37,935 nt of DNA from CAYUWG01 sp964448285 (GTDB lineage Bacteria; Bacteroidota; Ignavibacteria; SZUA-365), in the NCBI GenBank assembly GCA_964448285.1, contig CAYUWG010000035.1, forward strand, positions 1-37,935, given 5' to 3'. Under the pieces are notes generated by a model. It worked only from the letters and a program-made list of their open reading frames with translations, was not told the DNA's origin and searched no databases. Both the position numbers and the translations under genes were made by a program. Of the stretch, positions 1-8,272 are shown one piece after another; position 1 is the first letter of the stretch; the number at the start of each line of letters is the position of its first letter.

Positions 1-240
1 TGGAATAGCCCGAATACCGGAGCTACTAACAGCAGCGGTTTCACGGCGCTTCCGGGCGGCTACCGCTACGGCGATGGTACCTTCTTCGGCGTAGGCTTCG
101 TCGGTAGCTGGTGGTCGTCCACGGAGTTCGGTGCGGCAAGCGCGTCGAGCCGCCGCCTGAGCTTCAACGGCGCGGATGTATACCGTCTCAACTTCTACAG
201 CAAGGACTTCGGGTTTTCCGTGCGTTGCGTGCGGGATTAG
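1..240 (+). CDS. FISUMP-domain protein, C-terminal part (5' end outside window)
   Basis: Frame 1 is open from the window edge to TAG at 238-240 and gives the last 79 residues of a Fibrobacter succinogenes major paralogous (FISUMP) domain. Visible signatures are SPNTGATN, ALPGGYRY, GSWWSSTEF and the terminal FSVRCVRD. These proteins are usually secreted or lipid-anchored surface proteins of unknown role, often present as paralogues. The next gene has the same C-terminal blocks, so the two are tandem paralogues. This copy is much more GC-rich than the next one. The start, signal peptide and any preceding domain lie outside the window. Confidence 0.85.
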   Translation, partial: WNSPNTGATNSSGFTALPGGYRYGDGTFFGVGFVGSWWSSTEFGAASASSRRLSFNGADVYRLNFYSKDFGFSVRCVRD

Positions 241-317
241 ACTTTAATCTATTTCTTTCGAAGAAAAATGCTTGAGTACATGCTATCTAAATATCGTTTA
301 CAAGGAGGAATGTAATA

Positions 318-1013
318 ATGATAATATCACTGCTTTTTCTAATTGCTATCATTCTGCTCAATGGTTGCGCGAATGAAAATGGTGAACCAGTAAAGCCACC
401 ACAGAATGATGTTGGAGAAACAGTGACAATTGGCAAGCAGATCTGGATGTTGAAAAACCTTGACGTGACAACGTATCGAAACGGTGAACCAATACCGCAG
501 GTAACAGATTCTGTCCAATGGTCAAAACTCACTACAGGCGCCTGGTGTTATTACAACAACGATCCTGCGACTGGTGCTGTCTTTGGTAAGCTTTATAACT
601 GGTATGCAGTGAACGATCCGCGTGGATTAGCACCTACGGGATGGCACGTTCCAACGGACTCTGAATGGAAGGCGCTTGAGATACATCTTGGAATGACACA
701 ATCCCAAGCTGATTCATCCGGTTCCTTTAGAGGGTCTGGTGAAGGTGGTAAGCTTAAAGAAACGGGCACAGTTCATTGGATTAGCCCTAACACGGGTGCA
801 ACCAATTACAGCGGTTTTAAGGCTCTTCCCGGAGGCTATCGCTACGACCTAGGTATTTTCTATGATATAAGGAATCTCGGTGATTGGTGGACATCTACGG
901 AGTTCAGTACTACAGTTGCCTGGCACCGTGTGCTGTACTATAACAGCGCGCAAATCTACCGTTACGTCAACTTCAAAACCAATGGTTGTTCTGTTCGCTG
1001 CTTGAAGGATTAG
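318..1013 (+). CDS. FISUMP-domain lipoprotein
   Basis: 231 residues. A hydrophobic N-terminus followed by LNGC (Cys17) is a lipobox, so the protein is probably exported and lipidated. The FISUMP domain covers roughly residues 33-231. It begins with TVTIGKQIWMLKNLDV and continues through GKLYNWYAV, APTGWHVPTDSEW, LPGGYRY, WWTSTEF and CSVRCLKD. An ideal ribosome-binding site, AAGGAGG at 302-308, sits 9 nt before ATG 318 and fixes the start. The gene is AT-rich compared with its upstream paralogue (positions 1-240), which suggests independent arrival rather than a fresh duplication. The molecular function of FISUMP domains is unknown. Confidence 0.85.
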   Translation: MIISLLFLIAIILLNGCANENGEPVKPPQNDVGETVTIGKQIWMLKNLDVTTYRNGEPIPQVTDSVQWSKLTTGAWCYYNNDPATGAVFGKLYNWYAVNDPRGLAPTGWHVPTDSEWKALEIHLGMTQSQADSSGSFRGSGEGGKLKETGTVHWISPNTGATNYSGFKALPGGYRYDLGIFYDIRNLGDWWTSTEFSTTVAWHRVLYYNSAQIYRYVNFKTNGCSVRCLKD

Positions 1014-1100
1014 AGTAATGACTTGTACAAATGTTTTTTAATCACGTTTTATGGTGGCGTATCCCATTCTTGAATAATTCATTCCAGGAAAAGCGGTACC

Positions 1101-2096
1101 ATGCACAATATTAACAGGAAAGCAGAATCTCACAAGGGCATTTTCCCTGTACGAGTATTGCAATTCAATATCGTCTCGGAATTGGAATCAATACTATCAC
1201 AAAGTAGGGATGATATGAATAGATATATCCTGAATTCCGGAGAACTCTCTCATGGCTTAAGATATGTTCTCTCTGAGGAGTTAATTACAGAAACAGCATT
1301 TATAAACAGAGTGTACAAGTTCGACAATAACAATAGAAAGATCGAGGTGGATGTAATTACTATTCATGAAAATTATGTGCAATTCTTGTGGAGTATCGGT
1401 TATTCCATACTCCAAATAGTGAGAGATATATCACACAATGGCATCAAAGAATTTGATACTGATGATTGTTCAAAGGCAATTCAAGTTTTTAGCGTCGGCA
1501 TGTCTCTGCTTACTGGTTACGACATTAACCGGATGTATAGCTTACCAAATCCTGAAAAGTACTCACACGATGTAAAAGAAAGAGTTGAACAGGCAAACGC
1601 AGTGCTTGTGTACTCCGTACTGTTCGTTCTGCTGCATGAAGTGGGACATCACTTTTATGGGCATACCGATGGTAAGGCACTACACACAGGTAAGAAAGAC
1701 AATGAACTGCTGGCTGACGAATACGCGCTAAATGTAATGATGTCTCTTGAAGAAGAAGTTAAATCTACAGCGAATGTCGGAGTGGTAATAGCAATGCTAA
1801 GTTTGCTGCTTATCGATGGGAATGATGGTGGGGCCTCTCATCCTGACCCTATGATGCGTCTCGATAGACTGTTGCAAGGAATGAAGCTACAAGAAAGTTC
1901 TAACGTATGGACATATGCATTTGTCTCATGTTTTTTATGGTGCATTGATTTTGGTCTTAGGTGGAATAGGAATATGTGCTCTCCCCAGCTTAAATCTAAT
2001 ATACCTTTAATGCTGAATTATCAAAACATAAGAGATTATATTAATGAACTACCTAAGCCACCAGATAGTAATCGCTCCCTATGGTATGTCAGATGA
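1101..2096 (+). CDS. HExxH metallopeptidase-like protein, possibly Lit/U49-like
   Basis: 331 residues with a gluzincin-type zinc site: HEVGH (His179, Glu180, His183) followed by ELLAD (Glu202, Asp206), the ExxxD third-ligand pattern. Further on, HPDPMMR (His247-Arg253) resembles the HPxxxxR element seen after the zinc site in M48 and related peptidases. Hydrophobic stretches surround the site (about 168-180 and 226-240), but there is no signal peptide. Size and motif order recall the phage-exclusion peptidase Lit (U49), which cleaves EF-Tu in E. coli, but that link is from memory and weak. The gene stands alone in an AT-rich island. Its upstream sequence (GGAAAAGCGGTACC before ATG 1101) is only a modest ribosome-binding site. 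An unrelated housekeeping metallopeptidase remains possible. Confidence 0.65.
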   Translation: MHNINRKAESHKGIFPVRVLQFNIVSELESILSQSRDDMNRYILNSGELSHGLRYVLSEELITETAFINRVYKFDNNNRKIEVDVITIHENYVQFLWSIGYSILQIVRDISHNGIKEFDTDDCSKAIQVFSVGMSLLTGYDINRMYSLPNPEKYSHDVKERVEQANAVLVYSVLFVLLHEVGHHFYGHTDGKALHTGKKDNELLADEYALNVMMSLEEEVKSTANVGVVIAMLSLLLIDGNDGGASHPDPMMRLDRLLQGMKLQESSNVWTYAFVSCFLWCIDFGLRWNRNMCSPQLKSNIPLMLNYQNIRDYINELPKPPDSNRSLWYVR

Positions 2097-2299
2097 TGAG
2101 CATTATTTGGCTCGTTTACTCATGTATCTAAGTGGCCACCAACATTAGACAACAGAAGCGCTCGTCTTACCGTGTTCTTATTCCGTGAACCATGGTAATG
2201 CATCAGAAACACAAAACTATTTTTCGATCCTACCTGTTAGTAAGTGGGCTTTAATCTCGATCAATTGCATTTTTTGAAACATACCCTTAAGGAGACAAA

Positions 2300-2389
2300 A
2301 TGAAACTCATTCATTTACTTTTCATTGCTATTCTTTTTGTCGGCTGTAAAGACAGCGACGAGAATCCAAATACACCCTCAATTGTCTGA
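2300..2389 (+). pseudogene. Truncated lipoprotein start (29 codons)
   Basis: A strong ribosome-binding site (AAGGAGA, 2289-2295) precedes ATG 2300. The reading frame encodes a lipoprotein signal peptide, MKLIHLLFIAILFVGC, with a clear lipobox. A short hydrophilic linker follows (KDSDENPNTPSIV), then TGA at 2387-2389. Layout and linker match the N-terminus of the FISUMP lipoprotein at 318, but no domain follows in any frame. This is best read as the surviving 5' end of a lipoprotein gene whose body was lost. The stop lies at the edge of a GACAGTTGTCCGG sequence that resembles the palindrome near 2751. A real micro-lipoprotein cannot be excluded. Confidence 0.6.
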
Positions 2390-2483
2390 CAGTTGTCCGG
2401 TCGGACCCACTTCAGTTAGCTGAATTGGATAAGAGAATCGAGATTGAAATCTAAAATAAACAGAGCAAAAAAGAAGGCGATTT

Positions 2484-2723
2484 ATGTCATATCACTCAAA
2501 TTGGAATCCGTTTCCTCCTCCACCTCCAATCCGTAACACCTTCAAATATGAAGGAGATAAGACCGACAGAGTACAGGATTCTGACGTTGTGGAAGTCAGG
2601 ACGAAAAACGGCGATGAGTATAGAGCAATTTATTGGCACCGAGCAGGAAGTTGGTCAGAGGAAATAAGTGGGCAGCCTATTGAGGATGTTGAATATTGGC
2701 GGAATATTGATGCCGGCGAGTAG
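2484..2723 (+). CDS. Small hypothetical protein
   Basis: 79 residues, acidic, with no signal peptide or membrane segment. The N-terminus holds a run of six prolines (residues 11-16). A compact region follows, with EVRTKNGDEYRAIYWHRAGSW and a C-terminal VEYWRNIDAGE. AAGAAGG about 8 nt before ATG 2484 is an acceptable ribosome-binding site. The predicted beta-rich core with many Trp and Tyr resembles small accessory or phage-type proteins, but I do not recognise a family. It lies in the AT-rich island between the truncated lipoprotein and a palindrome that could end its transcript. Confidence 0.5.
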   Translation: MSYHSNWNPFPPPPPIRNTFKYEGDKTDRVQDSDVVEVRTKNGDEYRAIYWHRAGSWSEEISGQPIEDVEYWRNIDAGE

Positions 2724-3041
2724 GGAGAGATCAAGTGTTCCACCTGTTGTCCGACAGTTGTACTGTCGGGCAGAGGTTATTCATAAATGATCAAATCAAG
2801 AGGTATTGTATCATGAGTACTCTCAGGAATCACTTTCACGCTGGACCAACCGAGAATACTAATAAGCATTTTGTAATATGGACATGAAAAGATAGATAGC
2901 CGTTATAGGTATACTGTGGGACTGGTTCTTTTACCATCTCTTATTTCCTTTCAATTAATAAACAGATTCAGTGATCTGCCTTAAGAAAATGTAACTCATA
3001 CCAACCATCCCAACAAGAACATCTGCATGACTTTCAATCCC
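2724..3041. other. Gene-free AT-rich stretch
   Basis: About 318 bp with no convincing gene. It holds the palindrome at 2751-2769 and a 24-codon open frame from ATG 2813 with a poor ribosome-binding site. It marks the right edge of the AT-rich island: composition rises sharply once the aminotransferase gene begins at 3042. No clear terminator for the minus-strand operon was seen here. Confidence 0.5.
2751..2769. repeat. Perfect inverted repeat, 7-bp arms
   Basis: CCGACAG (2751-2757), a 5-nt spacer TTGTA, then CTGTCGG (2763-2769). It begins 27 bp after the stop of the small hypothetical gene, with no T-run after it. A related sequence, GACAGTTGTCCGGTCGGAC, lies at 2388-2406, directly after the truncated lipoprotein. 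The two may be copies of one short dispersed palindrome, or weak terminators. Confidence 0.5.
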
Positions 3042-4190
3042 TTACATCCTTGCCATCTCCACGAGAATCTTTATCCCCGCTTCCAACTCCTCATCCGGTG
3101 CACCGAAGCAGAGACGGAAGTGTGTGTCCTGCCGGGAGAAGGCAATGCCGGGCACGAGCAGAAGGCTTCTGTCAAGGCACGCTTCGATGAACTCCGTGCC
3201 ACTCACGTTTCGCCAGGGTACTTCAAGATAGGCGTAGAGTGAACCGGCGGGTTTTATCAATGCATAGTGATCCTTCAAACTCTCGTACACGAAATCCCGC
3301 TTCTGCCTGAAGTGGTCGATGTACGGGTGAAGATCGATGTCGATATTTTCCGCGCAAGCCTTCTGGAATGGCGCCGGCGCACAGACGAACGTGAACTGCT
3401 GCAGCGTGATCATTTTGTCTATGACGGGCTTCGGTCCGACGGCGTAGGCGACGCGCCAACCCGCCATGCCGAACGACTTCGTGAATCCCGATACGACGAC
3501 GGTGTTCGGATGCATCTCGATTGCTGAGACGTACTCGCCGTCGTAATCGAAACGCTCATAGACCTCGTCGCTCAGAATGAAGAGGTAGTGCTCCGTCGCA
3601 AGCTCCGCAATCATCCGCAGTTCTTCGCGCGAGTAGCACACGCCGGTCGGATTCTGCGGCGTGTTGATGACGATCATTTTCGTTCGCGGCGTGATGAGCG
3701 GTTCGATGTTCTCCCTTCGCAGACGAAAGTCCGGATGCGTGTCGAAGAAAACGGGAACGCCCCCGAATTGCTCCACGAGCACTTTGTGAATGATGAAATG
3801 CGGATCGGTGATGAGCACTTCATCTCCGGGGTTGATGAGAGCCATGAATGCAAGCACCAAACCACCCGACACGCCGGATGTGATCACGACGGAATCGCAG
3901 GCGACGCCGTGCTGCCGCTCGATGCGTGAGCGAATCGCTTCACGGAGCTGCGGAATTCCCGCGGACGGTGTGTAGCGGTTGAATCCCTCATCGATCGCGC
4001 GGTGCGCCGATCGTTTGATCGCGTCGGGTACGTCGAAGTCCGTGCGTCCGATGGAGAGATCGATGCAATTCTCCATGAGCGCCGCACGGCTGAAGATTTT
4101 TCGAATGCCCGAGTCTTGCAGCGACTTGACGCGTTCCGCGAGGAAGTGGTCGTATGCGAATTCCGTCGTTAGGTGGATGTGTGTGCTCAC
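3042..4190 (-). CDS. PLP-dependent class I/II aminotransferase
   Basis: 382 residues, a normal length for fold-type I aspartate-family aminotransferases. Key residues are visible: NPTG (Asn180), SDEVYE (Asp208), the Schiff-base lysine in SGFTKSFGMAGWR (Lys238, Arg246), and a C-terminal carboxylate-binding arginine in FRLCFGAP (Arg359). It is soluble and lacks a signal peptide. The start is GTG at 4190, overlapping the CoA-transferase stop (GTGA), so the two are translationally coupled. It is the last gene of the Mo-hydroxylase / CoA-transferase run. Amino donor and acceptor cannot be read from sequence. Such enzymes are often called aspartate, alanine or branched-chain aminotransferase by homology alone. 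Cotranscription suggests it acts on a product of the same pathway. Confidence 0.9.
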   Translation of the reverse strand: MSTHIHLTTEFAYDHFLAERVKSLQDSGIRKIFSRAALMENCIDLSIGRTDFDVPDAIKRSAHRAIDEGFNRYTPSAGIPQLREAIRSRIERQHGVACDSVVITSGVSGGLVLAFMALINPGDEVLITDPHFIIHKVLVEQFGGVPVFFDTHPDFRLRRENIEPLITPRTKMIVINTPQNPTGVCYSREELRMIAELATEHYLFILSDEVYERFDYDGEYVSAIEMHPNTVVVSGFTKSFGMAGWRVAYAVGPKPVIDKMITLQQFTFVCAPAPFQKACAENIDIDLHPYIDHFRQKRDFVYESLKDHYALIKPAGSLYAYLEVPWRNVSGTEFIEACLDRSLLLVPGIAFSRQDTHFRLCFGAPDEELEAGIKILVEMARM

Positions 4191-5377
4191 GCGATGATCC
4201 CCTGTGCGCGAAAGCTATCGATCATGCGCCGCGAGCAACCTGCTTCCGCAAGCACGCGCTCTGTGTGCTCGCCATACTTCGGTGCGAACGTCATCGTCGT
4301 ATTCGCTTCATTAACATCCACTGCAATGGGAGGCATGTGGACGGTTTTGCCTGAGGGCAATGCGGTCGTGGTGAGTTTCGGCGCGAGTGCATCCATCTCA
4401 CGCACCTGCGCGATCGTGTGTATCGGTGCGTGCGGGATTTTCTTTTCGACGAACTGCTTCATAAGCTCGGCTGTCGTTTGCCTTTTCGTCACTTCCGCCA
4501 TCTCTCGATGGATCGCATCACGCTCTCGATGGCGGCCTGCGTTTGTCGCGCGCACGTCGTTCGACAGCGATGCGAACGTTGGCAGTTCCGTGAGCCGCTT
4601 CCATTGCACGTCGTTCCCGATCGCGATGAAGATGAAGCCGTCAAGCGTCGGATACGTGTTGACCGGAATGAACTTCCGGTGTTCGTTCCCGCAGCGCGTC
4701 ACCTCGGATGGATCGCAATCGAAATCGAGGAGCGGCAGCGTCGTCAGAAGCCACGAAGCAGCAGCTTGCAGCATCGACACGTGGATCGCCTTTCCCTGTC
4801 CCGTCTCCGCACGCTCGGCAAGCGCTAAGCAAACGTTCGCATAGACCTCATCGCCGGCTTTCAAGTCGATCAGGGGAATGCCGCAAAGAGTCGGCGGACC
4901 GTCGGCAAAGCCGGTCACATCCATATAACCGACCATCGCTTGAAGCGCAGGATCATATCCCGGGACGTTCGGAAAATCGGGTCCCATCGCAGAGATGCCT
5001 GCCCAGATGATATCCGGTCGCACCGACCTGAGCGTTTCGTAATCGATGCCGAGTTGCGCATAGCGCGATGGAAGCGTATTGCAACAGAAGATATCGACGT
5101 GCAATTCGCGGATGATCATCTTGAGAAGGTCGCGCCCCACTTGTTCTTTGAGATTCAATGCGATGGCTTCCTTACCGACGTTGGGTGCAATGAAATACGA
5201 TCTCCTGTCATCATCCGCAACGATCTCACCGATATAGCGATTCGGATCTCCGGGCAGTCCGCTTCCATCCGGCGTCGCTTCAAGTCGAATCACGCGCCAA
5301 CCGAGCTGAGCGAAACGAAGAGTCGCATAACTCATCGAAAGCGCCTGCTCCATCGAAAGGACAGTTCTACGCTTCAT
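4187..5377 (-). CDS. CaiB/BaiF (class III) CoA-transferase
   Basis: 396 residues, full length for the formyl-CoA transferase / CaiB family. These enzymes move CoA between carboxylic acids through an aspartyl-CoA thioester. The likely nucleophile is Asp171 in GIPLIDLKAGDEVYA, the conserved position of this family. Other family features are GPDFPNVPGYDPALQAMVG (about 132-150), ETGQGKAIHVSMLQAA, and the C-terminal APIHTIAQV followed by PKYGEHTERVL. It overlaps the aminotransferase start by 4 nt and lies 97 bp after the Mo-hydroxylase large subunit. Placement suggests it activates an acid as a CoA ester for, or after, the hydroxylase. The substrate is unknown. ATG 5377 is the first start; the second Met (residue 9) is possible. 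Confidence 0.88.
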   Translation of the reverse strand: MKRRTVLSMEQALSMSYATLRFAQLGWRVIRLEATPDGSGLPGDPNRYIGEIVADDDRRSYFIAPNVGKEAIALNLKEQVGRDLLKMIIRELHVDIFCCNTLPSRYAQLGIDYETLRSVRPDIIWAGISAMGPDFPNVPGYDPALQAMVGYMDVTGFADGPPTLCGIPLIDLKAGDEVYANVCLALAERAETGQGKAIHVSMLQAAASWLLTTLPLLDFDCDPSEVTRCGNEHRKFIPVNTYPTLDGFIFIAIGNDVQWKRLTELPTFASLSNDVRATNAGRHRERDAIHREMAEVTKRQTTAELMKQFVEKKIPHAPIHTIAQVREMDALAPKLTTTALPSGKTVHMPPIAVDVNEANTTMTFAPKYGEHTERVLAEAGCSRRMIDSFRAQGIIA

Positions 5378-5474
5378 GGATTGAGATATGGGATATGGGA
5401 TGTGGGCAACGCTTCATGTGCAAGTGATTAGTGAAAGCTTCTGACTTCCGCCCTCCGACCTCTGACTTCCATCC

Positions 5475-7760
5475 TCACACATTCCTCAATCGTCTCAACA
5501 CACGTTCTGGAGTAAGCGGAAGCTCGTTGAAGCGCACACCCGTTGCATTGTACACGGCGTTCGCGATCGCAGCGGAGATGCAGATCGATGGCGCTTCCCC
5601 GATTCCCTTCGCACCAGCCGGTCCCTCGGGATCGTGCGTTTCGATGAAGGTCATGTCGAGCGAAGGAATCTCCGGCGCGGTGATGAGTTTGTAATCACGG
5701 AAGCTGGGATTCTTCACGATACCGTTTTCGATGACGAGATTTTCCGTCGTTGCGTAACCGACTCCCATTGCAACGCCGCCTTCGATCTGTCCTTCGATCC
5801 CAAGCTGGTTGATGACGCGACCGACGTCGTGCGCTGCGGTAACATGAAGCACGCGAACGACGCCGGTGTCCGTATCGACTTCCACTTCGACCACCTGAGT
5901 ACCGAATGCATACGATGCAGAGACGTCGCCCTTGAACTCCTTGTCCTGCATCACGCTTGGCGGCTCGTAATATTCCGTCGTCATCACGATCTCGCTCTTA
6001 TCGCGGAAGTGAAGCGAGCGAATGAGCTTGCCGAGTTCGACGATCGCTTCGCCTGTCTCGGTACGAACGACGTGCCTTCCACGCAGATCGAGCGCGTTCG
6101 CATCGAGCTCGTACATCTCCGCCGCTGCGTTGAGAAGTTTCTCTCGCGCTTTTCTCGCAGCCCGTTGCGCGGAGTTGCCTGCGATGAACGTCGTGCGGCT
6201 CGCATGAACACCCACGTCCCACGGTGTGATTTCCGAATCGTTGTTGATGACGGTAATCGCGCTCATCGGAAGGCCGAGTTCCTCTGCGACGAACTGCGCA
6301 ATCACGGTCTCCGCGCCTTGACCGATGTCCGTAGAGCCGGTCATCACGATCACTTTTCCGAAGTCGTCGATCTTGAGAATCGTCCCGCATCCGTCCGTGC
6401 GATAGATCTTCGCGCCGCCTCCGACGTGCAGCAGCGATGCGATACCCACGCCGCGACGAATCGCCCCGCTTTGTCCTTTCCGATAGCGCCCATGTTTCCC
6501 GACGAAGTCGCTTCGCGTTGCGGCTGTCGTGAGGCAGTTATGAAACCCGCACGTCTTGAAGTGCATTCCCTGTGGCGTTGTCTCTCCTTCCTGCTGAGCG
6601 TTGAGCAAACGAAACGCGAGCGGGTCCATGCCGACAGCTTCAGCGAGCTTGTCCATGTGCGATTCGACGGCGAACGTCGCCTGCAGATTCCCATAGCCCC
6701 GGAAGGAGCCGCTGTAGGGATTGTTCGTATAGACGACCGTCGTATGATAGCGGCAATGCGGGACACGATACAGCGAGGAGATCGTCTGCATGATGACGAA
6801 CGGCGTCGTCGCGCCCCATGAAGTGTAGCCGCCGTTGTCGTGTATCGTGCGGACGTCGCGAAACGTGAGCGTGCCGTCATTCTTCACGCCACTGCGGATC
6901 GTCAACTCGACGGGCTGTCGCGTGGGCGAGGCGATGAACTCCTCCTCGCGCGTGAACACGAGCTTCACCGGTCGCTTGCTCGCGCGGGCAAGGAAGATGC
7001 AAATCGGTTCGAACGGATAGATGTCGAGCTTGCTGCCGAAGCCGCCGCCGATCGGAGGTTGGATCACGCGGATTTTTTCCGGCGGGACTCCGATAACCGG
7101 CGCAAGATCTTTCTTGTAGAGAAACGGAATTTGCGTCTGCGAATAGAGCGTGAGATTCCCTTCGCGGTCGAAGCTTGCGATAAGGCCGCTCACGCCCATG
7201 CAACAATGCGTGACGAAATGCAGCCTGTACGTGTCTTCGATGACGAGATCGGAATCTGCTTCACCTGTCGCGATATCGCCGTGGCCATAGTCGAAGTTGA
7301 ACGGGATGTTGTCGGTATGTTTTTCATGGATGATGGGCGCGCCTTCCTTCAATGCATCCGCCGGGGTGAAGACGGGCGGCAGATCTTCGTACTCCACCCT
7401 GATGAGCGACAGCGCCTCCTCCGCAATCTCTTCCGTCTCCGCGGCGACGGCTGCGATTTCGTCCCGGATGCAGCGCACTTTATCTCCCTTGAGCGGAGGG
7501 TTGTCCTTGCCGTGTCCGAGAGGAACGTTGGGTGTATCCTCAGCGGTGATGACGGCGTGAACACCGCGCAGTGCTATCGCCGCACTCGTATCGATGCGCA
7601 CGATGCGTGCATGCACGCGATCCGTGCGAAGGATTTTCCCATAAAGCATTCCGGGCAACGTGATATCGTGAAGGTATCGTGCCTCGCCCGTCGTCTTCTG
7701 CGGTGCATCCAACTTCGTGATGCGCTTGCCGATGAGCGTTTCTTTTTCGATCACTGTCAT
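5475..7760 (-). CDS. Xanthine dehydrogenase-family molybdopterin-binding subunit
   Basis: 761 residues, the size of the large catalytic subunit of three-subunit molybdenum hydroxylases. An N-terminal a/b hammerhead domain holds RITKLDAPQKTTGEARYLHDI. Mo-cofactor motifs follow: IGGGFGSK, SFRGYGNLQ and GSTDIGQGAETV. The catalytic glutamate is Glu722 in GPAGAKGIGEAPS. These enzymes hydroxylate or reductively dehydroxylate heterocycles and aromatic or CoA-linked substrates, using water and a MoO(S) centre. The ATG overlaps the Fe-S subunit stop (ATGA), indicating coupling. The CoA-transferase neighbour makes a CoA-thioester substrate (for instance a 4-hydroxybenzoyl-CoA reductase-like reaction) worth considering. 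However, the FAD subunit is short and shows no extra 4Fe-4S insert. True xanthine dehydrogenase function is not shown. Confidence 0.92.
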   Translation of the reverse strand: MTVIEKETLIGKRITKLDAPQKTTGEARYLHDITLPGMLYGKILRTDRVHARIVRIDTSAAIALRGVHAVITAEDTPNVPLGHGKDNPPLKGDKVRCIRDEIAAVAAETEEIAEEALSLIRVEYEDLPPVFTPADALKEGAPIIHEKHTDNIPFNFDYGHGDIATGEADSDLVIEDTYRLHFVTHCCMGVSGLIASFDREGNLTLYSQTQIPFLYKKDLAPVIGVPPEKIRVIQPPIGGGFGSKLDIYPFEPICIFLARASKRPVKLVFTREEEFIASPTRQPVELTIRSGVKNDGTLTFRDVRTIHDNGGYTSWGATTPFVIMQTISSLYRVPHCRYHTTVVYTNNPYSGSFRGYGNLQATFAVESHMDKLAEAVGMDPLAFRLLNAQQEGETTPQGMHFKTCGFHNCLTTAATRSDFVGKHGRYRKGQSGAIRRGVGIASLLHVGGGAKIYRTDGCGTILKIDDFGKVIVMTGSTDIGQGAETVIAQFVAEELGLPMSAITVINNDSEITPWDVGVHASRTTFIAGNSAQRAARKAREKLLNAAAEMYELDANALDLRGRHVVRTETGEAIVELGKLIRSLHFRDKSEIVMTTEYYEPPSVMQDKEFKGDVSASYAFGTQVVEVEVDTDTGVVRVLHVTAAHDVGRVINQLGIEGQIEGGVAMGVGYATTENLVIENGIVKNPSFRDYKLITAPEIPSLDMTFIETHDPEGPAGAKGIGEAPSICISAAIANAVYNATGVRFNELPLTPERVLRRLRNV

Positions 7761-8272
7761 GCGCTCACCTCTTCGCCTTCGTGTAATGCCTCAGCTATCG
7801 CGTCGATGATCTTCGTGTATCCGGTACAGCGACAGAGATTGCCTTCGATGCCTCGTTTGATTTCTTCTCTCGTGATCGAAGGATTTCGTTTGAGAAGGTA
7901 CATGCCCTGCATGATCATGCCTGGAGAACAGAACCCACACTGCACCGCCCACTGCTTGACGAATTCGCTTTGCATCGATGACAGTCCTTCGTCCATTGCA
8001 ACACCCTCTATCGTGGTTATTTCACGTCCGTCGAAATCGACTGCGAACATGAGACAGGAGTTGATGGAGACGCCATCGACGAGAATAGTGCATGCGCCGC
8101 ATTCACCTTCGCCGCAACCGTACTTCGTACCCGTCAAGCCGAGGGATTCTCTCAGCATCGTCAGTGCGTTCCAGTGAACCGGAATGGATACCGTCACGGG
8201 AGTGCCGTTGAGTATGAAATCAATTTCGTGCTTCACGGATGTCAATGTCGTATTCTCTCCTTCAACAAACAT
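7757..8272 (-). CDS. (2Fe-2S)-binding subunit of Mo-hydroxylase
   Basis: 171 residues from ATG 8272. The N-terminal plant-ferredoxin-type cluster motif is CGEGECGAC with a further Cys downstream (NSCLM). The second cluster is bound by CGFCSPG and CRCTGY in the four-helix domain. It passes electrons from the Mo centre to FAD. The start is uncertain. The family normally begins near KHEIDFILNG, which corresponds to GTG 8236 (159 residues). GTG 8236 lies inside the 20-bp repeat left by the adjacent insertion, and joining the repeat copies would overlap this GTG with the end of the FAD gene. The ATG 8272 and the GAAGGAGAG before TTG 8245 belong to inserted DNA. The gene therefore seems to have acquired a new leader. 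Confidence 0.92.
   Translation of the reverse strand: MFVEGENTTLTSVKHEIDFILNGTPVTVSIPVHWNALTMLRESLGLTGTKYGCGEGECGACTILVDGVSINSCLMFAVDFDGREITTIEGVAMDEGLSSMQSEFVKQWAVQCGFCSPGMIMQGMYLLKRNPSITREEIKRGIEGNLCRCTGYTKIIDAIAEALHEGEEVSA
8225..8244. repeat. 20-bp direct repeat, copy 1 (insertion boundary)
   Basis: Plus-strand TTCGTGCTTCACGGATGTCA, identical to 9763-9782. This copy lies at the start of the Fe-S subunit gene and contains the minus-strand GTG at 8236-8234. The bases next to the two copies differ, so the match is exactly 20 bp. Together the copies bracket the inserted DNA. Confidence 0.9.

Noticed and set aside
2813..2887. 24-codon open frame MSTLRNHF in the gap after the small hypothetical gene
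   Set aside because: Weak ribosome-binding site, no family features, and an AT-rich context where short frames are expected by chance.
6840..8177. 445-codon plus-strand open frame opposite the Mo-hydroxylase genes
   Set aside because: Antisense shadow of the 2Fe-2S and Mo subunits, rich in Arg and His with no domain. The minus-strand genes have complete motifs.
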